Shown piece after piece: positions 25,625 to 38,183 of a stretch of 64,000 nt of DNA. The DNA lies in assembly GCA_965153455.1 (NCBI GenBank), contig OZ234495.1, forward strand, positions 2,914,001-2,978,000, in the 5' to 3' direction. The translations under genes were made by a program, and so were the position numbers. Positions within the stretch are counted from its first letter, which is position 1; every line of letters starts with the position of its first letter. Origin of the DNA: Sphagnum compactum (lineage: Eukaryota; Bryophyta; Sphagnopsida; Sphagnales). Below the pieces are notes generated by a model. It did no database searches. It saw only the letters and a program-made list of their open reading frames with translations, and had not been told where the DNA came from.

Positions 25625-26110
25625 ACCTATGTTCCTTGTCCAAATCTCCAAAGGTCACTAAGAAAGTGTCCAGTGTTTTTCTTAAGGATTTTGTGACGTA
25701 GCCAATTTATTGGCCATCATCCAGGAAATAATCTAACAATTTTTGGCTACACATGTACCAAATTTAAATTTTTTTTAATTAATTTTTTTTCTAAAAAGAA
25801 AAAAAGGAATTCTTCTATTTTCTTTTCTTGTGGCAAATAATGTTGGACAGAAATCAAGACCTCCCAGTCTCCCCCTTATGTTCCTTGTCCAAATCTCCAA
25901 AGGTCCCTAATTGTCCTTGAGACACAGTTACAATATGTTCAGGATAATTAGGTCCCATGAGCAACTCTAGTGCTCCTTTTAAGGATTTTTGTGATGTAGC
26001 CAAAGTGGCAATCATCCAGAAAATAATTTAGCTAAATCTGGCTACATGCATACCAGATATGAAAGATTTTTTAATTCTTTTAGAAAATCATTCTATGTTC
26101 TTGGCTACAT
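25625..26110 (+). repeat. 265-bp-type tandem repeat, two units, in copy B
   Basis: The TAAGGATTTTGTGAYGTAGC marker occurs near 25682 and 25979, with the CTTGTCCAAATCTCCAAAGG-like and CCAGATATGAAAG-like blocks between. This is the counterpart of the four-unit array that follows the gene in copy A. Confidence 0.8.
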
Positions 26111-26780
26111 ACTGGGAACTTATCATAAAAATCTTGTTATTTCAAAAAAAATAAAATTTATTGTTTGAATTCTGATCATTTTGGGTCATTTTTTCCATGA
26201 ATAATCCTTTGTATCAGAGATATTTTTATCAATTTTCTCATGTTGTGTCATTGGCTAGCATCCCAAGAGGGATTTAGCATTAAACGGCAATAGGTTTTTT
26301 GAATATGTCAACATAGTTTTTTTTTTTAAAAGTAGTTAATTAACTGATACTAAACTAAAATCAAGCTCCAAATGTGGTGAACAACATTCATTTTTTTCCC
26401 CAAACTTGGCAATTGTTTCCAAAAAAATAGAAATATTGCAAAAAAATATTCCATCTTTTTTCTCATTTTGGAAAAAAAATTCAAAAATAAAAACATTGCT
26501 TCATGTAGGTTTGATTCATACTTTTCAGTATTAAGTACCCTTTCATATTGTAGGAAAAATGCGCAAAAAGATGAAATATTATTTTATTGTGGCATTTTTT
26601 TAAATTATTTTTTCAAAATATTTTTCACAAAATGCCAAAAATTCACTCAAGGTCCATATACTCTCAACCATTACTTGAGGGTTTTCTTCTTTGAAAAGGA
26701 GAGAACCCAATGCTATAAACAATGAGATGGAATTGCTTAAACTTAAAAAGATGGGAAATGTGAGGAGGAACCATAATAAA

Positions 26781-26997
26781 GGTGCATTCACACTTGGTGT
26801 TTGTAGTGACTCTAGGGTAGAGTAATGTAATACCATGCTAGCCATTTAGGACTTAAACCTAGTTGGCATGAAAATTTTATGTTAAGCTAGCATTCACTTA
26901 ACATTGAGCTATGACCCATTTAACATTGGGTGCCACCTAGGATGCCACCTAGATTTTCATTTAACACAGACTTAACATCAACTAGTGTGAATGCACC
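26781..26997. mobile_element. 217-bp MITE-like element with perfect 14-bp terminal inverted repeats
   Basis: GGTGCATTCACACT at 26781-26794 is perfectly inverted at 26984-26997, and similarity extends inward (TTGGTGTT against AGTTGATGTT). There is no counterpart in copy A, where the aligned stretch near 9170-9240 has different sequence. Both flanks are AT-rich and I could not fix a target-site duplication. There is no coding capacity. Confidence 0.6.
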
Positions 26998-27002
26998 ATT
27001 AT

Positions 27003-30000
27003 ATCCCTAAGTTATGGAACTTCATGTAAAGGGGAAATCTTGCTCCCAAGGTCTGCCCTGAGTTGAGGGTTATAGCCTGAGGGCAGTCTGAAAATTAGGG
27101 CGGGCACAGGGGAGCAGCCCTCCTCTCCCAGTGTTTGCATTCATTTTGTAATGGGAGGAAAAGAAAATTATTCACATTGGTCAATTTGCATATATATATA
27201 TGAATTTTATTTAATTTTAATTTAATTAATTAATTTTATTTTCCAATTTTGGAATAATATAGGCACAAGCGTTAAATCCTTGTAGAGATCTCCAATTCAA
27301 TTCTTAAATAAGCCATCTCTACATTTGTCATCTCGCAATTTATTAACATTGAATGAAGTTTACCTAATTTTGTAGGGAAATGTTTTAGAGACATTTGTTG
27401 CAAGAAGTGTTGTTATAAGAAAATGCCTTGCTATTGGAAATGAAAGAATAAAATGGTTTTCTTTTCCAAATTTGAATGGATCTTAATTTCATTAAGAAAT
27501 GGTAAACTCAATATGTCAAGGTTGGTATTTTGGTAATAAGAACCAATACGGTAGGGACATTTTGAAATAATTCTTGTTTATATATTATGCATTTGTAGTA
27601 CTTGCATGTAATGACTTGATTTTTTTAGTTTTCCCCATGATCATTCTAAATTCTTGAAAATCAAGGAAAATTGCATTGGTTATTTTGAATTTTGTTGTAA
27701 TCATAAAATATTGTGAAAATTGATACGTTGTATCTTTTTTTTGAAGTTTTATTTATTTTCAAACGTGAAAATCACTCTAAATCCAATTGTAGAAATAATT
27801 TTAGTATCTACAATTTACGTTATTTGTATACTTGAAATTTTCAACAAAAAATTTGAAAGAAAAAAAAACTATTTTAGTATATGATGTAGGAGTACTTTTA
27901 GTTCACCATGATAGAATCTTCAAAGTTAATTAATTATACAACAAACACATGTTGAATGTTGTTCTTGTAGTATGATATATAGGGTTTGTGAGCTTGTTCC
28001 TATGTGTTGAGAAAAAAAACTTATGTGGTGAATGAAATTTTTAGAATGCAAGCCTTGAATTGTTTTGAGGACTTTTTTTGGAAGGCACTTAAATGTCATA
28101 ATAGCTTCCTACACTAGGCTTGTGTCTATGTGTGAAGAACAAAATTTGTTGCCGATGGGATTTTTGGAATTGGTGCCTTGATTTGTGAAGGATTTTGTTC
28201 TTTTTCAGGGTAATAATATTAGTGTAAAAAACATACTCAAACGTAAAAGGTTTATGAAATTGGTTTGTGCTTAGATGTGAATTAAACTCTATGCAGTTAT
28301 TGAGATTGTTGGAATGGAAGATTTGGATTTTTGATGATTTTTAAAAATTAACTAACACTTAAATGTTACATAATGATTGTCCCTAAGGTTGAGGGCTCAA
28401 TGTATGACCTTTATTTGGTGCCACAAAGATTTAACATTCAAACCCAATGGTGAGTAGGTTAAAGCCTTGTTGTATATTATGCCACTAGGCCCAACTTGAA
28501 GGTACTATGAACAATTTGTCGGTTGTGTTTGTTAAATTGTGTTCCAAAAAACAATAAATTTTGTGAGAGCCTTTTTCTAGGCTTATGCCTTGGTGTGAAA
28601 AAATAAATGAGATTGTTCCAGATTGGTTCCTTGATTTTTTTTTAAAAATAGTTGCTTTAATGAACTAGTAATATTTTAAGGTTCCATCTATTTTGCATGT
28701 GATCCATGCAAAAGATTGTATGCAACTGCAAGGATTTTTTCCCAAGAATTTGCAACAATTATAAATTATAACACATGTTTCTCATATATTATTGAAAAAT
28801 GCATGAACCCTTGTAACACCAAATTGATGTGGCAAAAATCTATTACATGATCACATATGGAATCTATGTGGAGGATGAAAATAAAAGTAATATTCTGACC
28901 TTTTAGTGATGGAATTTGATTGTGAATCATTAATCATTACATTTGGCTAGGGGTGCAGGAAATGTAATGGTTATTGTGGTGGTGAGTTGTGATATTAAAG
29001 GTTTCACATATATGTAAAGGTTATCAAGGATGGCTTGAGTGAATTAGCACCCACAAAGCTTGGATGCATAGTGATTGCATTGGCAATTCTTTTTCATTGG
29101 GTTATTGATTGTAGCCAATCACCCTTAATTAGTGCTATCAATCTGCTTGGGTGCAAAAAAACTAATAGGAGCCACTCCAAGTGTAAATGTGCTTTGTGTT
29201 TCAAATTCTTGAGTTAAATTTTAATTTCAATGTGGAAAATGGTCAATTTTTATATGCAAATATGTTGCTAATATAATATAAACATATGTGATATGATTTG
29301 GAATGAATCTAATGAGGATAAGATATTCAAAAACATTCATTATATATATATAATTAGTTTTTAGATTGTGAAGACTTTTATTTTTGGGAAGATCTTTTGA
29401 ATGTGATATATTTTATAAGAATTGTTTTTAACATATTTATATAATAGGGTGAAAGCATATTAGGGTGGAACAAAAATAGAAAGTCATGAAATTCGCTTTT
29501 GCCATTAAAATACATAATGAAAGTAGGATAAAACTAACATACATTGACCATGTGGCAAAGTGTCATAAGATATTTGTCATAAGGACTTAAACATTTCTAA
29601 CTTAACTTATCATAATCTTATATTTAAAAGATGAACATGAAAATTATTAATTTCAAAAAATAAAGGACTTCCTTCAAAAGCTTCATAATTTAATGTACAT
29701 TTCAAAACTCGATCATCATTTTTTCAAATTGTCTATTATTATCAATGTCATCACACCATATCATCATTGAATATTTCATTCATTAAAGGAAATTATATGA
29801 AAGTGTATTGAGTCCATATCATCATTTACTCTAAATTGCCAAAAAAATTGTACAATCTTAAAAGTCCATATGAGTTTAAATATAAAAAAATTCGTCATGA
29901 AGTTTTTACATTATGTTTTGATGTATGAGTTCATTATTGATGTGAGTCCATTGTATTAACTTGCTTGCATGTCTACCTACCTACCTAAAATGACCTATTT

Positions 30001-31370
30001 GCACCTATTACTTAGATGAATTCATGATTGAATGGCTCAATTTTGTGATATTGTTTTAGTTTTTGCACTATCTACTTTGTTTTAATTTTTTTAACAAAAC
30101 ATATAACTCCAAATTTGTTAATTCAGACTTGATTCAAGATTAACAACTTGACTATGAAAACATATGTGTAATTGTCTTTGACAAAAATATAACCATTTTC
30201 CACAATGAACTTTTTAAAGTTCAAAACTTAATGTAGACTTGTATCCTAACTAGTATTTTAAATTGTGATTTCAACATAGAATTTCACTCCAAATGAATGG
30301 GAATGACTAAGTATGTCATGTGTTATTATTTAAATAAATCATATATTTTTAAAGTATTTTGAAAACCTTAACCAAAGTATAATTATGGAGTCTTACTTCA
30401 TCAAAATTAACCATTATTTTCATAAGTTTAGCCTTGTAATTTTTCTTTGTTTTGAAATTGTTTTTCACCAAAAGAAATGTCTTGAATAGTCTACTTGGGT
30501 TACTGTTAACATGGGTTTTATTGGTATCACCCCCACTTAACCAATGATACCGCATTACATGATCAATTTAACATTACAAAATAAATATCACATGAATTTT
30601 TGTTTAGTGCTAATGAAGCACCCATTCATGCATTCACCCATCTACTCATCCAAATATGGGATGCCACTGTCAAAAGATGAGGGCATTACATGAAAAAAAA
30701 AAACATATTTATTTTCCCCAATGACCTACGTACCTACTACCCATCAACATGGGTCCATTTACCTACCTATTATGGCCTTTATAAAGTAACCATGAAGTAA
30801 ACCTACCAACCCCAAAAAAGACATAATGTCAACACCAAAAAATCAAGTATTGCAAACATGTTATTGTCTTTGATTTAAACTAACCATCAAGCCTTTGATA
30901 ACAATAGAATATTAACCCCCAAATCCAAGTATTGGAATAGATGCCCAAAGGCACATTGCAATAGTTGATCTTACAATACAAACATAAATAATTACCCTTC
31001 ATATATCCTCACCTAAACCAAGTGTACTAATTCATAAAATGCATAAACTTCAATTTTTCTATAAACTTTAATCACAAATTGTAGAATGGCAAAATGATTG
31101 CAATACTTTCATTTTTTTCCAATTGTAATCACAAATGGCAATAATGGTTTTAAGATCTTGAAATATTCTCATGTTTATTTTGAAAAATTTAATATGACAT
31201 GGCAAGGCTAGGCATTTGCATAACTTTCAATTTTTTGTCATCTCTAGAACATAAACATGGTAGGGGCATTTGCAATATTTCATTATTTTGCAACCTTTAA
31301 TCTAACACTACAAACTTAGACTATTTCATAGCTTGATTGCATCCCAAACTCCTCAAGGGCATGCCTCCAA
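27003..31370. other. AT-rich gene desert of copy B
   Basis: Diverged counterpart of copy A 9.2-16.1 kb without A's insertions. It contains a CCC/GGG-rich patch at 27040-27125 and short TA runs at 27191 and 29339. I see no exon-like sequence. Confidence 0.55.
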
Positions 31371-31374
31371 AGGC

Positions 31375-31700
31375 ATGCTACTAGGGGCAACAACAATAAC
31401 AACAAAAGAAGGGGAAAAAAAAGAGTAGGGAGCTCCTTGCCCCCATACAAGCAACAATAATGAAAAATAAGAACTTGTTCACATTACAAGTAGTAACAAA
31501 AGAAAAAAAAAGTGGGGAGCTTGAAACTTGTTGTGAGCTCTTTGCTCATAATATACAAGCAACAATAGAAAGAGCAACTTGGAGCTTGGACGTCTTGTTT
31601 ACAAACAACCAAAAAATAAGGAGCAAAGAATTCCAAGCTCCCCGCAAATCAATAGAAAAAAAGAATAAAAAGGAGGGAGCTTGGAGTTCCTCACCCATTC
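31375..31700. repeat. Degenerate GGGAGCTT / CTTGCCCC repeat, copy B
   Basis: Shorter counterpart of copy A 16270-16800, with GGGAGCTCCTTGCCCC, CAAGCAACAATAATGAAAAA and GGGAGCTTGGAGTTCCTCAC blocks. Fewer units are present than in A. Confidence 0.55.
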
Positions 31701-32369
31701 CAACAAGCTAAAGTTGAGTTTCAAAAGCTTGGTGACATGGAAAAAATGTTGAAAGAAAGGCAATGGAGGTAATCAAAAGGGCAAAACATAAAAAATGAAA
31801 CAAGAAAATAGGAGTTCGGAATGTGGATTGGAAGGTTGTAAAATAAGGCAAATAGGTTTTAAGGGTAGGTAAGTAGGAGGAAATGCAATTGGGAAGCCAA
31901 TTGGTGGGTTTGCGGGCATATAGGAAAGTCCATTGAACCCACTTCAATAAAATTTGGGGTTCATCCCTTTTGGTTTCAATTTTATTTTTTTTGGACAATG
32001 ATTTTGTGGGTTTTGGGTCACATGGGCTAGCAAGGACCATCATGGAAATGTTGAAATGGGGGATCACAATGGGATGATTTATTTTTCTTTTTAGTTTTTA
32101 TTGATTTTGATAGGTGAAGATGGTTACCTTTTTAAACAAGCTTGTACAAAAGGCCTAAATTGTTAGCTAAAAGAAACACACAATATACAAGATGAATGAA
32201 GATAAAAGATAAAAAGATCACAATCTAGAAGAGACAAATAGTTCAAAAGATGATTTTGTGAAGAGAGTTTAGTTAGTAATGGACATTTTGGTAATGAAAA
32301 GCCTAGTTGGCGGCATTTATTATGGGATAATGTTCAAGGATGAGGTGTTCCCAAAGTAAGGGCCTCCAA

Positions 32370-32485
32370 GGCGACACTTGAAGGAGGGACCCACATTGGG
32401 AATGCCCTCATCTTAAGGGTGTTATTGAAGCAACAGTTGAAGGAGGGACCCACATTGGGAACATCTTCATCCTTAAGGTCTTATC
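32370..32485 (+). repeat. Two-unit direct repeat, copy B
   Basis: TTGAAGGAGGGACCCACATT near 32379 recurs near 32438, each followed by GGGAA. In this copy the two units agree more closely than in copy A, which suggests local homogenisation here or extra decay in A. Confidence 0.65.
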
Positions 32486-33460
32486 GCAAGTAATAAGCAA
32501 ATTTTTTTCTTTTGTGAAGTATCATGAAAAAAATGTATAAAACAATGACATTTCGAAAAGAAAAATGCCTATTGGAATAAATGTTTTGTTTTAGAGTAGA
32601 TGTTTTGCTTTTCTACATTTTTAATAGGCAATATTATTATAAATAAAATGGCCTCCTTTCACACAAAAAAAATCTACTTGGTTATTAAGGGTTGGGTGTA
32701 AACAAACAAGTGATAGTTGCATATGTCATTTGTAACTAAAATCCAATTGTAATCACTAGTTACAAAATCCAATTTTTGTTATAATGTGTTACACCAAAAC
32801 AAAGAAAAACCAAAAATAATTCCATTTCCTCCTTTTTCATTCACAAACTAATATTATTTTATATAATTTCAATTGTGCAATCTCCTTTTCATAAGTGTTT
32901 TTGTTCTAGTGTTTTTTTATGTAGCATGATGGTCATCCAAAAATGATTTAACATAAAGTTACAACAAGTTTATAAAAACGTGGTGAATGTTTATCCCAAA
33001 ATTGATAAAACTTGTGTTGAAATTAATGTTGGGTGTTTTTTGGAAAACTGGTTGGTTTTGGTTTTGGTTTTTAGACAAGTTATGAAAACCAATTTCTTTT
33101 AAAACAAATAAATTGGACTAGCAAGAATCTACTAGAATATTAAAAAACTTATTTTTTTGGACATAAGTAATTAGTTGTTAAACATAATGGTTCTCACAAA
33201 TGCAATAATAGGTGGTTTCCACATTTGGTTTTCACAACTCAATAATCATTTTTGCATTTATTAAAAAGGAAAAAAATTGGCATTTGAAAAATATATATAT
33301 TAATACTTGATGAACAAAAATTTATCCAAAAATTATATCTCCACAACTTCATCATTTTTAGAAGCTACTTCAAACTCCTTCAATTCCTTTTAAAAATTTG
33401 CATCAATTTCAATTAACTCTACCAAACTAAAGGGGAACTTGCAACCAATTTAGGGTCATT

Positions 33461-36400
33461 CAACCTTTTTTTTTTCACAAAAGAAATTGATTAAAGTATT
33501 TCATTGCAAATGACATCTCCTTAATGCTAAATTAATAAGTATTTTAACTATAAAAAAATCTTTCTATTTCAATTTGTGATTCAATAATCCCCAAGATTTG
33601 ATAAGTAGGGAATCCAATAATAAGAAACATAGTTTCATGTTTCGCCCACCATTGAAAAACACATTTGATGGTTTTGACATCAAATTGATACTACCTAAAA
33701 TTAGTAGTTTTTTATATTCACAACTTTTTTTGTTGGGTTGATTGTGTTGTTTATCATTTCAAAAATATCCAAGTTACAATTTTCATGAACTCCTTGGTTA
33801 ATAATGTAATTTTCAAATTTAGCCATGTGGTGCAAATGATTATATGACATTTTAAAAACATGGGATATATGGATTTTCTATTACATTCTTCAACAATGAC
33901 TCTCATTTATTAGTTAGTGAAAATGCTAAACAAAGACTATTAGATCTAGGGTTGAACATCAAGGAAAAAATATTATGGGTTTCTTTTCCATATTTCTCAT
34001 TAAAAAATCCAAAATCCTAAGAACTTTTTTTTGATGTTGGAAGCCAAGCATGCTAATTCAAAAACAACACTTGCATCTTCATCCATTATATTATCAAAGG
34101 TTTACAATTTCATCTTTGAATAGTTTCAAACTTAGGGGATATGACAAAATTTAGTGCATCCTTTAATAACCAATGATCTTTAAACCAATTCACAACACAA
34201 GCATATACAATAAAGCCAAGGTAGTCAACTATAATTTGGGAAATGTGCCATGTCAAAGGAGCTGACATTTTAAAAGTCATTGTCATAGTATTTTGCTTGT
34301 TGTAATAAATTATAATAGCTAGAAATTTGCACTTCCCCTTGTGCAACCTTGATAAACACATATTTCAAGCATTTGTAGACTTTGTCATTCGTTTTAGAAT
34401 ATTGACATGTTTTTAAAAAATGGATGCTAAAAATAAGTTCTTTGAAAACTTTCCCCCAAACTCAATACCTTATAACTTATAACTGATTTTAATATTGTAG
34501 TCATAATATTTAGGTTATAAAATTTTTAGCCAAAGTTTGTCAAGTAATATCTATTGCTTCAAAAAGTCCAAAGGTGATATGCTTTAGCTACCAATCAACC
34601 CCTAAAAAATTCCAAAACTTGATTTTGTTATATATCATCTTTTTTGAAAGTTCTTCTGTAACAAAAAAATTGGAAACAAAACACCTAGCTATATTAGGCG
34701 TCTTTTTTGTTAGTTGTTTTTCCTTTTTTCTTTTCAAAGGACTATTCATTTCTTCCTCAAACTTTTTGCCAAAAATAGAATAGTTTGTAGACACATGTTT
34801 TTTCAATGTAGTTATTCCATTTGTAGTATTGAATAAAATTAAACCTTTTTCTACTTGATTTATTGGGTTTAAATTAAAATTGGATTAATGTAACAAAAAA
34901 TGCAATGCATCATTTGAAGAGACTTAGGATCAACGTCTCTACTGTCATTGACACATTAAAATGCTCAACACAATGAAGTTCTATAATGTGGTTTCCAAAA
35001 TATTTTTTGCACATGCAACTTTTGCATATTTCCTTTCATTTTTCTACATTATTTTTATAAAAAACAATTTTTTTATTTGAAGACTTGGATTTTCTTCAAA
35101 CGTTTCTTGAATTTCATCTTTAATTTTTATTTCGTTCATGAAGACATCTCATGCATTTTGATTTTCAAAGGATTGATTCATATTCAATTTTCACAAGAAA
35201 TTGCCACTTGATGAGGGGGAAAACAATCAAACATTTTTATGGTCTACCAAAATATTGCAAGAATTCACAAGTAAGATGATCTACCAGATTCAAAACATTT
35301 ACAAAATGGGATACTCACATTACTTTCTTTTCACCATTGTGCAAATCACACAATCAATTTGGTATGGTTGAGTGCATGAATATGGAAATTAGTCAAAAAT
35401 ATAAATCTTGCACAAAAAAGATAAAATTAATTTTTTCTCCACCTTACAAGTAAAAAAGAAATGAACATGTTAAAATATGAGAGAATGTAAAAAAATAAAG
35501 AAATTGGGATTTGCAAAAGGAAAAAAATTGAGCTTTCTAGAAGTTAAAAAAAACAAGGAAAAAAAAAAAAAAAAAACTCTACAAAATGAACATTGATGAA
35601 ATTTTTAGAAAAAACAAAAAGACAAAAAAACTAGCCCCACTTTCTACTAGTGAAGGTCCAATGAACATCCAAGGAGTTTCATGTGTTCCATCTCAAATAT
35701 TTACACAAAAGAGGAACATGTAGAAGGGAAATACTTAGCACGACAACAATTAAGAATAGGAAGCAACGACAAATAGTAGCAACATCAAGAAGGGAGAGAT
35801 GTGAGTACCTTGTACAGAACAAGGGCACCGAGAAAAGAGAGAGTAATGTAGATATTTAGTAAAGAGGAAGGGCACCAAGAAGGGAGAAAGTAATGTAGGT
35901 ACCTAGTGAAGAATGAAAGTCGCGTGTGATGGTGAAAAATGATGAAGAGCAATAACATTACATGATGGCGAAAAATGGCATGATGCGATGATGAAGAGTA
36001 GCAACACTAGGCAATGGTAAAGGAAAAGAACAATTGAATCTTCACAACCTCACCTGTTCAAGAACAATCAAGAAAACAAAAGACACACAAGAACATAAAA
36101 AACACAAAAGCATTCCAACAATCAACTTGAAACTAGAAAAACACAAAACAATTAGAAATTGAGAAAAAAGAAGCCATGAGAGGTTTTTATCTTGTTGGAT
36201 GCCACCAAGAGAAGCCACACAAAGCTCTATAACCTAAACTAATGGTGAGCTTTAGCCACCTCCCTAATCACTAGCCGATGGCCTACTTAATCCTAACACT
36301 TCCTAAGAACTGGATCTGAGTTTCATGAGGGAACCGATGTGGTTTTCAAGCTAAGGTTTTTAGGTTCTCACATGGGTGAGAACCAAGGGGTGGATTCTCA

Positions 36401-37150
36401 CTCATTTTGTTACCCACTAGTTTTCAAAATGAGAACCAAGCACCTCTTCAAGAACCACCCAACATTCAATGTTGAAACTTGAAGTGTGATGAACTTTTCT
36501 CAATAGTTTCCCCCTTTAAACTTTTGGCAAAGGAATAATTTAGGAATGGGTATTACTTTGTGAATTTTGGGATTGCAATTTTGCAAAAATTCACCTCAAA
36601 AGAAATCTCTACTCTTCGTACTAATAAGATGTAGAGTTTTTGCACAAAGTTTGTTCTTCTTTGTTTTGTTGGCCTTGCCTTGGTAGGCAAGGATATTGTG
36701 TTCATATTCATTATAAAGTATGATAGTTTAAGGGGTTTTGGTAATAGGTCTATTTTTATGTGAGGATTTTTTTGAAAGATGATATTTTGGCTTGGGTTGA
36801 AACTCGAGATTAGTTATAAAGTTATAATATCTCGAAGGATTTTGGTTTCTTTTAAAGGATTTTTGGAAGATTATGTTTTTGCATGGTGAAATATTTGAGT
36901 TTCCATAATTGTTCTTTTGCCTTAAGATACTTTTTAATGTAAATGGCAAGGTCACATTGTGACACACTCCTTGTTTTCCTTCTTTATTGGAAAAATGAGG
37001 AAACTGGTCATTGGATTCTTTTTGTTGAAAATGTTATATAGAGCAACACAAGCTTTTGCCATTTTTAACCTTGTCTTTGGATCGATGCAAACCTAATGAT
37101 TTTGTTTTAATGATTTTAGTGTGTGATGTTGAACTTAATATACCAAAAAA
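33461..37150. other. AT-rich intergenic DNA, no gene recognised
   Basis: Contains an A run near 35557. A ~48-bp motif (AAGGGCACC...AGTAATGTAG) is repeated near 35824 and 35870. GATGAAGAG/GTGAAAAATG repeats lie at 35925-36010. I found no exon signals or familiar protein segments. Confidence 0.55.
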
Positions 37151-37154
37151 ATCT

Positions 37155-37465
37155 GTAGGTCGGGTAAGATTATAGGTGGGTAACCTTGGTAACATAGGTT
37201 TGATTATCGAAGAAATCTAGGTCTTGTGAGTAGGTCCGGTAAGATAATAGGTGGGTAACCTCGGTAACATAGGTTTGATTACCGAAGAAATCTAGGTCTT
37301 GTGAGTAGCTCCGGTAAGATGATAGGTGGGTAACATTGGTAACATAGGTTTGATTACTAAAGAAGTCTAGGTCTTGTGAGTAGGTCCGGTAAGATAATAG
37401 GTGGGTAACCTTGGTAACCTAGGTTTTGGAACTTAAGTAACCGAGGTCTTGTAACTAGGTAGGTA
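37155..37465 (+). repeat. 75-bp tandem repeat, four units plus a partial one
   Basis: GTAGGTCCGGTAAGATAATA and close variants start at about 37155, 37230, 37305 and 37380, an exact 75-bp step. Each is followed by GGTGGGTAACCTTGGTAACA and GAAATCTAGGTCTTGTGA. A truncated fifth unit ends near 37465. Units are very similar, so the array is young. Confidence 0.92.
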
Positions 37466-37649
37466 GATGGTTAACAGGCATATAAAATTGTGAGTACATG
37501 GGTAAGGGACTAAGGACTAATGGGTTCCAGCGAACAGTTCCCTAACTAAGCACAAGGGTTAGTTAGCTCCGTTTCTGTTCACCTATTTACTGTGCCAGGG
37601 AAAAATGGTGAAAATTTTCACACTTGTCTTGTGAAACAGGATAAATGTT

Positions 37650-37965
37650 GGTCGATTTACCCCGGATTGAAAGTTACGCGCAGTCATGTATGTGTTCGTT
37701 TCCCCCCCTACCCGGAGTGGAAAGTTTACAAAAATCTCAATATCCTTACCCTGGTGATATACCCTTACCCTGGGTGAAAAGTTCACAAAAAATTCTCTAG
37801 GGTACCCTGAGGATATATCCTGACCCAGAAAGGAAAAGTTCACCCAAAAAATCTCTCAGATACCCGTGAGGTACCCTGAGGATATACCCTGACCCGGGCC
37901 GGGAAGTTGACAAAAGTCTCAATACCCTTACCCGGACTGAATACCCGTTCCCTGGAGTTCGTTTA
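37650..37965. repeat. Promoter-proximal degenerate repeat rich in TACCC / GGGTA
   Basis: Blocks of the type GTACCCTGAGGATATACCCT and GGAAAGTTCACAAAAATCTC alternate at about 75-80 bp intervals near 37690, 37770, 37840 and 37910. The stretch lies 220-530 bp before the start codon of the next gene. Confidence 0.65.
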
Positions 37966-38183
37966 CCCTTACACATACCCTTGTCCCCTTCCCGGGCGGG
38001 GAGAAGATAGCGGAAAGCGAGCAGGCTAGCCAGAGCATTTCTTCTCTGCTTTCTGACTGTGCATAGGGGAGGAGGATCTGTCCACAGCTTCGACGCGCGC
38101 GGTGGTTTCCGGTTGCGAACGATCGATCGAGCGCAAACAGAAGGGCGGGTGGAGCGGGAAGGGAAAATCAAGGATCTGTCGCA

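Larger units (their letters stand above)
21444..33460 (+). repeat. Segmental duplication, copy B
   Basis: Direct, collinear counterpart of 3.5-18.95 kb. Relative to copy A it has extra sequence at about 21571-21829 and 21853-23040 and a small inverted-repeat element at 26.8-27.0 kb. It lacks the insertions A carries at 12.13-12.76 and 12.96-14.24 kb, and a further ~200 bp around A 14.65-14.86 kb. It keeps fewer units of the 265-bp repeat. Confidence 0.85.

Noticed and set aside
8096-37000. Expected retrotransposon coding remains (reverse transcriptase, integrase, gag) in the AT-rich desert
   Set aside because: I looked for characteristic motifs in the open frames on both strands and found none. 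Only small non-autonomous inverted-repeat elements can be supported.
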